A program made the position numbers and the translations under genes. The notes under the pieces are model-generated. The model did not search any database. It worked only from the letters and a program-made list of their open reading frames with translations, and was not told where the DNA came from. This document shows, one piece after another, positions 7,471 to 16,151 of a stretch of 64,000 nucleotides of DNA. The stretch's first letter is position 1; each line of letters begins with the position of its first letter. This DNA comes from Labrenzia sp. DG1229 (GTDB taxonomy: Bacteria > Pseudomonadota > Alphaproteobacteria > Rhizobiales > Stappiaceae), in contig NZ_KI928917.1 in NCBI RefSeq assembly GCF_000521215.1, forward strand, positions 40,678 to 104,677. Reading direction: 5' to 3'.

Positions 7471-9200
7471 CACTCGATCGAGGCCTTGTCGCGCTTGTCG
7501 GATGTCGCCGCAACAATCGGACTGATAACCCCTCTGCATTTGACATTGACGCATGCCGTCTTGCCGCTAGCGATTGCCCGCTGAAGTGCCGGGCCGAACT
7601 GTTCCCTGCGCTCCACAAGTTCGCCGTATCCTCCAAGACCTTCGAACATCGTGTGAAAGGGTATGTCCCTGAAGTCGGTCGCAAAGTGCTGCTGGTTCTT
7701 GAACAGTCGTTCCTGTTGCTGGCTGATGCAATCCAGGCCGCCATTGTTGTCAACGACAACCACGATCGGAATTTTTTCCTGAAAACAGGTCTCGATCGAC
7801 AGTCCGCCCGACAGGAACGCCCCGTCACCGGTCACGAGCACGACGGACTTGTCGGGATGCGTGTTTTTTGCGGCGAGTGCAAATGAAACGCCAACACCCA
7901 GCAGGCTGTAATTGCCCGGGTGAAGTATTCCGCCAAGTGTGCGTCCTCTTGCGGCAGCAATATTCGTGGCGATTTCGTTCCAGAAGTGGGTATTGCCGCC
8001 GTCAAAGACCAGCCAGTCGCCATCGGTCATGCCGGCCTGGACATCAAGTGCAAGCTGGAGAGGGTGCATCTGGCGGCCCTGCGCGGCGTCTTCAGCGGTT
8101 TCTGCGGCAATATGGTCCGACCATTCCGACACCCAGTCGGAACGCCGCCTGCGTTGGAGTTCCAGCCAGTCGGTCCAGGTTTCAGATACACCCGCCAGGG
8201 CCTCCAGAAACGCTCCGGGATCGGACAGAAGCTGAATGTCGGCTCCGATATTGTATTCGAGCTCTTCATGGCTGCCGTTCACACAGATCAACTTCGTTTC
8301 CGGCGGTATGAACGGCGGATTGCCGAAATTCATCTGGTTGTCCAGCCGGCATCCCACCATCAGGACCAGATCGGCTTCATGAATGGCTGGTCTGGAGGGA
8401 TGGTACTGGTGAAAGTCGGCGAGCCCCATATAGGCGTCGCAATCCTCTCCCAGCATCTTGGTGTGATAGGGCACATTGAAAACGGGCATCTTCAGTCTGG
8501 TGCCGGCAACGCCGAGTTTTGCTTCGCTTCCGCTCCACCAGACCCCGTGCCCGCCAATCATCACCGGCCGTTCCGCCGCCTTCACAAGATCCAGCACTTC
8601 CGCCATTCGGCTGGGGTCCGGCCACGCGCGGGGGAGTGGTCTGTCTGACCGGTCAAACGGACGTTCGGCCCGGCCAGCATCTTCTTCGAATGAAGAAAAC
8701 ATGATGTCCACGGGCAGCGCCAGGTGAACCGGACCGGGATATCCCGTCGTGGCCGCGGTCCAGGCACGATCGACAAATTCGCTGATGCGTGTGCCATCGA
8801 CTATTTGCGCGGAGTATTTGCACAGCGGTGCGGCAATTGCGACGTCGTCGATCTCCTTGAAACCCCCTGCCCCCTGCCGTTTGAGCGTCGAAGAACCGGT
8901 GACGAAAATGACCGGGCTGCGTTCCCCCCAGGCCTCCAGCATGGCAGGCACCGCATTGGCAAAGCCCTCCGGCCCGACCAGGCAGACGGCGGGTTTGCGA
9001 GTGATCCTGGCATGACCATCCGCCAGATGCCCCGATACCTGCTCGTGCGGACAGTTGATCACGGGCATCTGACATTCCATGAACCCTTCCAGGGCCGGGT
9101 TACAGAACCCGCCGGCAAGAGTGAAGACATGGTCCACACCCTTTTCCTTGAACGCGCGGGCAAGCAATGCTCCGCCGCGAATTTTCGCTACAGCGCTCAT
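7470..9200 (-). CDS. TPP-dependent enzyme (acetolactate synthase-like), copy 1
   Basis: Thiamine-diphosphate enzyme, 576 residues, with the N-terminal Pyr domain, central domain and C-terminal PP domain of the acetolactate synthase / 2-oxo acid decarboxylase superfamily. The cofactor-activating Glu is visible in PHEQVSGHLADG (residue 53), and the Mg-TPP motif begins GDGAFLSGG and ends VDNNGGLD about 30 residues later. The family cleaves, decarboxylates or carboligates 2-oxo acids, so the exact reaction is unknown. It lacks the usual acetolactate synthase small subunit next door; a transthyretin-like gene takes that place. Start ATG 9200 with GAGGAGG upstream. It follows the FMN dehydrogenase by 19 nt. 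Confidence 0.9.
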   Translation of the reverse strand: MSAVAKIRGGALLARAFKEKGVDHVFTLAGGFCNPALEGFMECQMPVINCPHEQVSGHLADGHARITRKPAVCLVGPEGFANAVPAMLEAWGERSPVIFVTGSSTLKRQGAGGFKEIDDVAIAAPLCKYSAQIVDGTRISEFVDRAWTAATTGYPGPVHLALPVDIMFSSFEEDAGRAERPFDRSDRPLPRAWPDPSRMAEVLDLVKAAERPVMIGGHGVWWSGSEAKLGVAGTRLKMPVFNVPYHTKMLGEDCDAYMGLADFHQYHPSRPAIHEADLVLMVGCRLDNQMNFGNPPFIPPETKLICVNGSHEELEYNIGADIQLLSDPGAFLEALAGVSETWTDWLELQRRRRSDWVSEWSDHIAAETAEDAAQGRQMHPLQLALDVQAGMTDGDWLVFDGGNTHFWNEIATNIAAARGRTLGGILHPGNYSLLGVGVSFALAAKNTHPDKSVVLVTGDGAFLSGGLSIETCFQEKIPIVVVVDNNGGLDCISQQQERLFKNQQHFATDFRDIPFHTMFEGLGGYGELVERREQFGPALQRAIASGKTACVNVKCRGVISPIVAATSDKRDKASIE

Positions 9201-9219
9201 GATTGGGACGCCTCCTCGG

Positions 9220-10431
9220 CTAGCGCATCAGTTTCTTGTTAAGGTGGGTAGCGACAGGCGCGTCGCTGGTGTTTGTGTCGTCAGGGCACACCAGAACTTC
9301 CGCATCCACATCCGCGACGTCGCTCAGCCCTAGCTGTGCCAATGTCAGGCTCACTTCTTCGGCAAAAATACTCAAAAGCGTATTGAGACCGCGTGCTCCA
9401 TCCGCCCCCAGCGCGTAGAGAACCGGCCGTCCGATCATGACAAAGTCGGCACCCCGCGCCAGTGCCTTGACAATGTCTTCGCCGTTTCGGATGCCACTGT
9501 CGAATATCAACGGATAGTCGGGCCCGACCGCCGCCCGGATTTGCGGAAGTATGTCGATTGCGGCGGGCACGCTGTCGAGCTGGCGTCCACCGTGATTGGA
9601 GACATAAACAGCGTCGACACCGGCTTGTTGAATGCGGACGGCATCTGCAGGCGAGGTTACGCCCTTGACCACAAGGTTCCCGGGCCACTCTGCCCGCAGT
9701 CGCTCCAGGAATTTCCAGTCGGCGCTGGCTCTGCTCGCACTGCGATCGAATTGTGTGGTTCCGTTCGCGGTCTTGAAGTTTTTCGGCTCCGGAGCGCCAT
9801 TGACCAGGGTTGCCAGGGACCAATGGGGATGCAGAACAAAATCGAGCAACAGTTTCGGCGTCATGCGGAACGGCATGTGAAACCCGTTGCGAAGATCCCG
9901 CACTCTGCGCGAAACTTGCGGTACGTCGGCCGTCAGTATGACGGTCTCGTAACCTGCGCGGCCAGCCCGCTCGATCAATGACAGGGACTGCTCCACAGAC
10001 TGTCCGGCATAAAGCTGAAACCAGGCATTTTTGCCCGCCCATTGCCACATTTCCTCAATCGAACTCGAAGCGGCAGAGGAGAGACAGACCGGAATATTGT
10101 GGTGTTTGGCGGCCTGAGCCAGATGATGATCGGCATTCGGCCAGGACAAGTTGCACATGCCCATGGGCGCAATGCCGAACGGCAGGTCATATTTTTTGCC
10201 CAGGAATGGTTGCAGCAACGTCCGATGCGCAACGTCTTCCATGACTTTTGGCTGAAGCATGACATCTTCGAACTTGCGGATATTTTGCGCCGCGGCAAAC
10301 TCTCGTCCGGCTGCTCCTTCGACAAAATCGAAGATCAGTCGCGGCTGTCGACGGCTTGCAAGCTGACGCGCGTCTTCCGCGGAGAAAATGCGCTTGCTTT
10401 GTTCAGCTGTTTTGTCTGGTTCGGTCGCGAT
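9220..10431 (-). CDS. FMN-dependent alpha-hydroxy acid dehydrogenase/oxidase
   Basis: Member of the lactate dehydrogenase / glycolate oxidase / mandelate dehydrogenase family, oxidising an (S)-2-hydroxy acid to the 2-oxo acid. Motifs: FGIAPMGMCNLSWP, the Lys strand LVVKGVTSP, active-site YVSNHGGRQLDS, and phosphate-binding FDSGIRNGEDI with ADFVMIGRP. The first in-frame ATG is at 10260, but conserved sequence (FSAEDARQLASRR, then LIFDFVEGAAGRE) continues upstream in the same frame to a stop at 10465-10467, with no ATG, GTG or TTG. I placed the start at an ATC (10431) that gives family length; a rare start codon or an indel is equally possible. It feeds the TPP enzyme downstream. Confidence 0.8.
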   Translation of the reverse strand: MATEPDKTAEQSKRIFSAEDARQLASRRQPRLIFDFVEGAAGREFAAAQNIRKFEDVMLQPKVMEDVAHRTLLQPFLGKKYDLPFGIAPMGMCNLSWPNADHHLAQAAKHHNIPVCLSSAASSSIEEMWQWAGKNAWFQLYAGQSVEQSLSLIERAGRAGYETVILTADVPQVSRRVRDLRNGFHMPFRMTPKLLLDFVLHPHWSLATLVNGAPEPKNFKTANGTTQFDRSASRASADWKFLERLRAEWPGNLVVKGVTSPADAVRIQQAGVDAVYVSNHGGRQLDSVPAAIDILPQIRAAVGPDYPLIFDSGIRNGEDIVKALARGADFVMIGRPVLYALGADGARGLNTLLSIFAEEVSLTLAQLGLSDVADVDAEVLVCPDDTNTSDAPVATHLNKKLMR

Positions 10432-10586
10432 TTCAAGGCCCTCGCCACAATCAAGAGGTTGGGCCTATGTTAGTGCGGAAGGGATTTTTTGAACCAATCG
10501 AAATAGATCTGCGACGTATTTGAATTTGCTATGAATTGGTCGATGTCTTTCAAAAATCCCAAGTGGGTTTTTCTCTGCACTGCAAA

Positions 10587-11507
10587 CTATCTGACGAAAT
10601 TGTTAACTGCCTCGACGCGCTCGGACAGTTGCGCAGAGAGAATGTCGGCCAATTCCAGTGCCTGCCGCGACAGGTGTTCGCGCCCTGGAACAATCAGGGA
10701 GATGTAATAGCGCAGATCCTGTTGGATAGGCCGAAAAACGACCTCTCCCATCCGCACGGCCTGCTCGGCAGAAAAGGGATCTGCAATTGCAAATACACCT
10801 GTTTCACGCACCATGGAGGCAGCAACAGGAATGTTGGTCGCGGAAATCCGCGAGCGTCTCTGCATTCTGCGGGAAAGATCACTGTCAATCGAGGACATCG
10901 CATCGGGAAACACCCCGCCGAACGTGACGAAATTCTCCTTGTCGACGATCTCCTCCAGATCCACCGCACCGGGCTGGTCCGCGATCGGGTGATCCTCCGG
11001 CATCAGGCAAACATAAGGTGCAGCAAGTTGCGAAAGAACTTCAACACCTTCGTAGGGCGGTTGCCGACCCACGATCCCAAGATCGAATTGATGCAATTGC
11101 ACGGCATCCAGAATGGCAGGCGTGTTTCGTGAATGGACCATGAAGTTGATATCGTCATACCGTTGATAAAGCTTGTTCAAGGCCTTCGGCAATTCGATTG
11201 TTGCGATAGACTGAATGGTTCCAATCGAGATGACCCCACCTGTCGTTGTGCGAATGGATTCAGCCAGTTCCCGCAGCCTGTCCACGCTGACGAACATGCC
11301 TTCCACCCCCTGGTAGAAGGTCTTTGCCTCCACGGTGGCGGTCAATCCCCGGCCCGACCGCAAGAACAACGGAAATCCGACCGAACGCTCCAGATCTCCG
11401 ATCAGCCTGCTGACGCTCGGCTGCGAGATGTGCAGCATTTCAGCTGCCTCGGTAATCGACCCGCTGCGCATGGTCGCTCGAAAGGCCTCGAGCTGTCGTA
11501 GGTTCAA
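10587..11507 (-). CDS. LysR-family transcriptional regulator 1
   Basis: 306-residue LysR regulator: N-terminal winged helix (LNLRQLEAFRATMRSGSITEAAEMLHISQPSVSRLIGDLE in outline) and a C-terminal effector-binding domain (VISIGTIQSIATIELPKAL onward). I chose TTG 11507 because a GGAGG site lies 5 nt upstream and the LysR domain begins there; the ATG at 11606 would add 33 residues without family support. It sits upstream of the FMN dehydrogenase-TPP operon in the same direction and is the likely regulator. Its own promoter region carries a motif that recurs upstream of the acyl-CoA dehydrogenase operon. Confidence 0.88.
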   Translation of the reverse strand: MNLRQLEAFRATMRSGSITEAAEMLHISQPSVSRLIGDLERSVGFPLFLRSGRGLTATVEAKTFYQGVEGMFVSVDRLRELAESIRTTTGGVISIGTIQSIATIELPKALNKLYQRYDDINFMVHSRNTPAILDAVQLHQFDLGIVGRQPPYEGVEVLSQLAAPYVCLMPEDHPIADQPGAVDLEEIVDKENFVTFGGVFPDAMSSIDSDLSRRMQRRSRISATNIPVAASMVRETGVFAIADPFSAEQAVRMGEVVFRPIQQDLRYYISLIVPGREHLSRQALELADILSAQLSERVEAVNNFVR

Positions 11508-11613
11508 TCTGTCCTCCAGGTATTTGTAGCCCTGCGCCTTCTCGGCATCGATGCACTGGCATGACCAGACAAGCAAAATCTGGATGCATTCGGCAAATAT
11601 ATTCAAAAATCAA

Positions 11614-11632
11614 ATGAATTGAAAATCAATTC
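11614..11632. promoter_or_regulatory. Candidate LysR operator, shared with acyl-CoA dehydrogenase promoter
   Basis: ATGAATTGAAAATCAA (11614-11629) differs by one base from ATGAATTGTAAATCAA at 20525-20540. The site also forms the inverted repeat GAATTG-N5-CAATTC (11616-11632). It lies about 110 nt upstream of the LysR start codon. A core ATGAATTG also occurs at 10531-10538, upstream of the FMN dehydrogenase. Confidence 0.5.
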
Positions 11633-11723
11633 GCGCCAGCCCGCCAATCATGTCGGGGCGAACACAAAGGTGAACATCGAGCATCTGAAAAACCGTGATT
11701 GATTTCTATGATTCAGACCCCGG

Positions 11724-12548
11724 TCAATAAGGCTTGTCGCCCCTGATCGTTACCCGGTTTCCGGCTCGTGTCTGCGGAAAATAGTCCCACATTGCAATAT
11801 GCTGAACGCAGCGATTGTCCCAGAAGGCGACCGAGTTTTCCTGCCAGCGAAACCGGGCATGAAACTGCGGTTGATTGCAATGATCAAAGAGAAACCTCAG
11901 GATCATGTCACCTTCTGCAGCCGGTAGATCAAGAATTGCCGTCGTAAACACCGGATTGACGAAAATCAGCTTCCGTCCTGTCTGCGGATGCGTGCGAATA
12001 ACGGGATGTTCTGCTTGTGGAAATTCCCGGTTTTCCTGTTTCCCGTCCTTTGCGGCTCGCATGCGATAGCCCGGCGCTCCATCGTGAACCGCCACCAGGG
12101 TTTCCAGGTAGGTTTTCATCCTGTCGGAAAGCGCATCGTAAGCCGCATACATATTTGAAAACAAGGTGTCTCCACCGACCGGTGGCAGTGTGTGAATGTG
12201 CAGTATCGACCCCATGGGCGGTTCCGGGTCGCATGAGACATCAGAATGCCAGCGTTCACCGGGGATCTGTTTTGAATTGGCATCAGCATAGATGGGCAAC
12301 ACTTCGGGATGTCCCTCTTGCGAGGCGGCATAAGGATGCACATCCAGGTCGCCGAACAGACGGCCAAATTCCTTGTGGCGCTCAAAAGTCATCCTCTGGT
12401 TTCGAAAGAACAAAACCTGATGGGCCAACAAGGCATGCTGGATTTCCCGGACCTGGAGGGGTGCCAATGTTCTCGTCAGATCAACCCCGTCGACCTCGGC
12501 ACCCAGCAACGGCGTCACGGGCCGGATCTCTATCGTCTCGTATGTCAC
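11724..12548 (-). CDS. TauD/TfdA-family Fe(II)/2-oxoglutarate dioxygenase
   Basis: Non-haem iron dioxygenase of 274 residues. The metal triad is visible: His and Asp in RWHSDVSCDPEPP and the distal His in NRCVQHIAMWDY, with the 2-oxoglutarate-binding Arg in GNRVTIRGD. N-terminal VTPLLGAEVDGVDL matches TauD. I chose GTG 12548, with AGGGGA upstream; the ATG at 12590 has no ribosome site and adds residues outside the family. Family members hydroxylate taurine, sulfonates, phenoxyacetates or other carboxylic acids, so the substrate is open. It is the last gene after the FAD dehydrogenase, so alpha-hydroxylation or C-S/C-O cleavage within the same pathway is plausible. Confidence 0.88.
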   Translation of the reverse strand: MTYETIEIRPVTPLLGAEVDGVDLTRTLAPLQVREIQHALLAHQVLFFRNQRMTFERHKEFGRLFGDLDVHPYAASQEGHPEVLPIYADANSKQIPGERWHSDVSCDPEPPMGSILHIHTLPPVGGDTLFSNMYAAYDALSDRMKTYLETLVAVHDGAPGYRMRAAKDGKQENREFPQAEHPVIRTHPQTGRKLIFVNPVFTTAILDLPAAEGDMILRFLFDHCNQPQFHARFRWQENSVAFWDNRCVQHIAMWDYFPQTRAGNRVTIRGDKPY

Positions 12549-12602
12549 GTTGAAAGTTCCCCTGTCCTTGATCAGCAAAACCAACTGCAATTTGCGAACT
12601 GA

Positions 12603-14033
12603 CTAATTCGCGAAAACGGCGCCGGGATTCATGATGCTGTTGGGATCAATCGCTGCCTTTATCGCGCGCATGGCCGCCTGTTTGACGGGATCGCCGAATT
12701 GCAGCAAAGCGTCCCGTTTGACCCTGCCAATTCCATGTTCGGCACTGATGGACCCGCCGCAGGAAGCAGTGGTCTCGTTGATTGCAATGTCCAGCTCATT
12801 TTGGATGGTCGGGTTCACGAGCAGGAAGTGCGACCTTGCAACTCCTTCCGGTGGAAAAACGTTCACATGGATGTTGCCGTCGCCGACATGACCATAGCAG
12901 TTGGTGCGCAGCGAGGGATTGATCCCGGCAAGCGCACGTTCCACCGCTGCAATGAAATTCTCCACTTCCGCAATCGGTACCGAGGTGTCCGAGCTGAGGA
13001 TCACCCCCTCCTGCCTGTTGTATTCATAGGCAAGTTCCCGGAGGCTCCACAGTGATTGACGTTGCTTTCCCGACTGCGCAAGAACAGCGTCCATGACGAT
13101 GCCGGACGAAAACATGCGCTCAAGCACCCCCTCCAGCTGCGTTCCGATGCCTTTATGTCCTTCAACGTCGATCAGGCCGAACCAGGAATAGGATTGCTCG
13201 AACGGGTCGCCCAGTTCCGGAAAGTGGCGCGTGGCCAATTCGATCCCGAATCTCGACATCAGCTCAAATGCCGTAACCGTTTCGCCAACTTCGCTGCGCA
13301 GGTCGCCGAGCAAGGCCAGCGCGGCACCTGGAGACGGAAACGCACACATGACTGTTGCGGTCTCCTTCGGCACGGGAAACAGTTTCAGCGTTGCCGCGGT
13401 AATGATCCCGAGCGTGCCTTCAGATCCGATCATCAGGTGGCGGAGATCGTAACCCGTGTTGTCTTTTCGCAATGCCCCGGTGTTCTTCAGGATCGCCCCG
13501 TCTGGCAGAACAACCTCGACACCAAGGCACATGTCGCGCGCGTTGCCGTAACGAAGAACCTGGACACCTCCGGCGTTGCTGCTCAGGTTGCCACCGATCG
13601 TGCAACTCCCTTCTGAAGCCAGCGACAGACCGAAGCAGCGATTGTGCTGGCGGGCCGCTTCCTTGACAGTCGCCAGAACGCAACCCGCCTCCACGTCTAT
13701 GGTACCGTTGTCCAGACTGACCGACCGGATCGCGTTCATTCGTTCGAGCGACAACACGATGGTTTGCCGTTGTTCGAAGTCGATATGGCCAGCCGACCCG
13801 CCCGTGCCGCCACCGTAAGGAACCAGGCCAACGCCGCACTGATTGCAAAGTGCGACGACTTGGGAGACCTGGTCGGTCGATGATGGACGCACGACCAATT
13901 GCGCATCGCCGCGAAACCTGTTTCGCGCGTCGACAAAATAACCGTCAGCTCGCGTCGGATCGATCCACCCGGCAGAGCCGACGATGGAATTTATCCGCTC
14001 CAAAAACGGTGTGTCCGGCAAGGCGTCAGCCAT
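12603..14033 (-). CDS. FAD-linked D-2-hydroxy acid dehydrogenase (GlcD/D-2HGDH-like)
   Basis: Oxidises a D-2-hydroxy acid to a 2-oxo acid, passing electrons to a quinone, flavoprotein or other acceptor. 476 residues with a VAO-type FAD domain (VPYGGGTGGSAGH, GLSLASEGSCTIGGNLSSNAGG, MIGSEGTLGIIT) and a C-terminal FAD-oxidase domain with the metal/substrate motif GHVGDGNIHVNV and the terminal SAEHGIGRVK. ATG 14033 has AAAGGA seven bases upstream. With the FMN dehydrogenase it gives the island complementary D- and L-type activities. It lies 22 nt after the second transthyretin-like gene. Confidence 0.9.
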   Translation of the reverse strand: MADALPDTPFLERINSIVGSAGWIDPTRADGYFVDARNRFRGDAQLVVRPSSTDQVSQVVALCNQCGVGLVPYGGGTGGSAGHIDFEQRQTIVLSLERMNAIRSVSLDNGTIDVEAGCVLATVKEAARQHNRCFGLSLASEGSCTIGGNLSSNAGGVQVLRYGNARDMCLGVEVVLPDGAILKNTGALRKDNTGYDLRHLMIGSEGTLGIITAATLKLFPVPKETATVMCAFPSPGAALALLGDLRSEVGETVTAFELMSRFGIELATRHFPELGDPFEQSYSWFGLIDVEGHKGIGTQLEGVLERMFSSGIVMDAVLAQSGKQRQSLWSLRELAYEYNRQEGVILSSDTSVPIAEVENFIAAVERALAGINPSLRTNCYGHVGDGNIHVNVFPPEGVARSHFLLVNPTIQNELDIAINETTASCGGSISAEHGIGRVKRDALLQFGDPVKQAAMRAIKAAIDPNSIMNPGAVFAN

Positions 14034-14055
14034 CAATTGTCCTTTCTATCCATCG

Positions 14056-14406
14056 CTAGCCGGACAACCAGACCGAATACCCGTGTGGAGACAGAATGAC
14101 GGGCATATGATAGGTCCCTGCCGGGTCAGGCATCTGAAAACGCAGAACAATCTGTTCAATAAAACCGGAGACAGGTCTGGAGCCGATACGTTCCGCCCAA
14201 TAAGGCGTCGTATCGAAGACCAGCTGATAAACCGAAGTTGCGTCCGCGTCCCTCATCTCGACACTTTCCGACACCCGGCCCGAGGCATCCGTGCAAGTGG
14301 CAAAGAGAGACAATCTCTCAGATCCAAGGCGGGTCAGTCGCACGGCGATGCCCTCTGCATGACTGCCGTCCACACTGTTCAGGGCATGCGAAGTAACGAC
14401 AGCCAT
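14056..14406 (-). CDS. Transthyretin-like (HIU hydrolase-like) protein, copy 2
   Basis: 116 residues, same fold and position as copy 1: MAVVTSHALNSVDG at the start with His7, and YHMPVILSPHGYSVWLSG at the end. As in copy 1, the Tyr-Arg-Gly-Ser end of real hydroxyisourate hydrolases is missing. By eye about half of the residues match copy 1, far fewer than between the two TPP enzymes, so this partner has diverged faster. ATG 14406 overlaps the TPP stop by one base. No other purine-degradation gene lies nearby, which argues against a urate role. Confidence 0.85.
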   Translation of the reverse strand: MAVVTSHALNSVDGSHAEGIAVRLTRLGSERLSLFATCTDASGRVSESVEMRDADATSVYQLVFDTTPYWAERIGSRPVSGFIEQIVLRFQMPDPAGTYHMPVILSPHGYSVWLSG

Positions 14407-16136
14407 CACTCGATTGAAGCCTTTTCGCGCTTGTCGGAGGTCGCGGCAACAATGGGCGATATCACTCCGCGGCATTTCACGTTGATGCAGGCGGTCTTGC
14501 CGCTGGCCTTTGCCCTTTGCATTGCAGCCGGAAATTCTTCGCGCCTGGTGACCAACTCACCATGTCCGCCGAGTCCTTCGAACATGGTGTGGAACGGAAT
14601 GTCGCGAAAATCCGTGGCGTAGTGTTGCCGGTTCTTGAACAGGCGTTCCTGTTGCTGGCTGATGCAATCAAGCCCTGCATTGTTGTCGACAACGACAATG
14701 ATCGGAATGTTTTCCTGAAAACAGGTTTCGATTGAAAGTCCGCCTGAAAGAAACGCACCGTCTCCCGTCACCAGCACAACCGTCTTGTCTCGGTGGACGT
14801 TCTTCGCAGACAGCGCGAAGGAAACCCCGACCCCCAGCAGGCTGTAGTTTCCCGGATGAAGGATTCCACCCAGTTTGCGCCCACGCGAAGCTGCAATATT
14901 TGTAGCGATCTCATTCCAGAAATGTGTGTTGCCGCCGTCAAAGACCAGCCAATCGCCATCTTGCATGCCCGCCTGAACGTCCAGGGCCAGTTGCAACGGA
15001 TGCAACTTGCCACCGTCCAACGCGTCCTTGGCCGTCTCCGCTGCAATATGACGCGACCATTCACCGACCCATTCGGCGCGGCGAGCGCTTTGCAGTTCAA
15101 GCCACCCATCCCATGTCTGGCTGACCTCGGACAGGGAATTGAGAAATGCTGCCGGGTCGGACAGGAGCTGCACATCCGCACCAATGTTGTAGTCCAGTTC
15201 TTCGTGACTTCCGTTGACACATACCAGCTTTGTTTCAGGTGGAATGAAGGGCGGATTGCCAAAATTCATCTGGTTATCCAATCGGCAACCTACCATCAGC
15301 ACCAGATCGGCTTCCTGGATCGCGGCTTTCGAGGGGTGATACTGGTGAAAGTCGGCAAGACCCATGTAGGCATCGCATTCTTCGCCCAGCATCTTGCTGT
15401 GATACGGCACATTGAAGATTGGAATGCGAAGTTTGGTGCCGGCATCGGCCAGTGCTCTTTCCCCCCTTGACCACCAGACACCGTGCCCGCCGATCAGGAC
15501 AGGACGGTCAGCGGCACCAACCATTGCGAGGATCCGCTCAAGCCTGTCCGGGTCTGGCCAGGCTCGCGGTGCGGGCTTGTCAGATCGGTCGAACGGACGC
15601 TCATTCCGGCCGGCATCTTCGTTGAAGGACGAGAACATGATGTCGACCGGCAACGCCAGGTGAACCGGACCCGGATAACCGGTGGTGGCTGCCTGCCAGG
15701 CGCGATCAACAAACTCACTGATGCGTTCGCCGTCCGTGATTTGCACCGAATATTTGGTCAAGGGTGCGGCAATCGCGACATCGTCGATTTCCTTGAACCC
15801 GCCTGCTCCCTGACGCTTCAGTGTCGAAGACCCCGTTATGAAGATCACGGGCGAGCGTTCGCCCCAAGCTTCCAGCATCGCCGGAACCGCGTTAGCAAAT
15901 CCTTCGGGACCAACGAGACAGATCGCTGGTTTGCGGGTGATCCGCGTATGCCCGTCGGCGAGATGGCCGGCAACTTGTTCGTGCGGGCAATTCACAACCG
16001 GCATCTGACATTCCATGAAGCCTTCCAGCGCCGGGTTGCAAAATCCTCCTGCCAGCGTGAAGGCATGATCAACACCCTTTTCCTTCAGCGCCCGGGCCAG
16101 AAGAGCACCTCCACGAATTTTGGTTTGAACGTTCAT
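14406..16136 (-). CDS. TPP-dependent enzyme (acetolactate synthase-like), copy 2
   Basis: 576 residues, collinear with copy 1 without gaps; in the first 100 positions I count 89 identical residues. It keeps the activating Glu (PHEQVAGHLADG) and the Mg-TPP motif (GDGAFLSGG to VDNNAGLD). GGAGACGAAC precedes ATG 16136. It lies 15 nt after tctA, so uptake by TctABC and this reaction are probably one operon, continued by the transthyretin-like, FAD dehydrogenase and dioxygenase genes. Two nearly identical TPP enzymes with different neighbours suggest the same chemistry under two different controls. Confidence 0.9.
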   Translation of the reverse strand: MNVQTKIRGGALLARALKEKGVDHAFTLAGGFCNPALEGFMECQMPVVNCPHEQVAGHLADGHTRITRKPAICLVGPEGFANAVPAMLEAWGERSPVIFITGSSTLKRQGAGGFKEIDDVAIAAPLTKYSVQITDGERISEFVDRAWQAATTGYPGPVHLALPVDIMFSSFNEDAGRNERPFDRSDKPAPRAWPDPDRLERILAMVGAADRPVLIGGHGVWWSRGERALADAGTKLRIPIFNVPYHSKMLGEECDAYMGLADFHQYHPSKAAIQEADLVLMVGCRLDNQMNFGNPPFIPPETKLVCVNGSHEELDYNIGADVQLLSDPAAFLNSLSEVSQTWDGWLELQSARRAEWVGEWSRHIAAETAKDALDGGKLHPLQLALDVQAGMQDGDWLVFDGGNTHFWNEIATNIAASRGRKLGGILHPGNYSLLGVGVSFALSAKNVHRDKTVVLVTGDGAFLSGGLSIETCFQENIPIIVVVDNNAGLDCISQQQERLFKNRQHYATDFRDIPFHTMFEGLGGHGELVTRREEFPAAMQRAKASGKTACINVKCRGVISPIVAATSDKREKASIE

Positions 16137-16151
16137 GTTCGTCTCCAGTGT

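Noticed and set aside
7470..9200. Branched-chain amino acid biosynthesis (ilvB)
   Set aside because: No ilvN regulatory subunit or ilvC neighbour; the context is catabolic and the gene is duplicated with transport and dehydrogenase genes.
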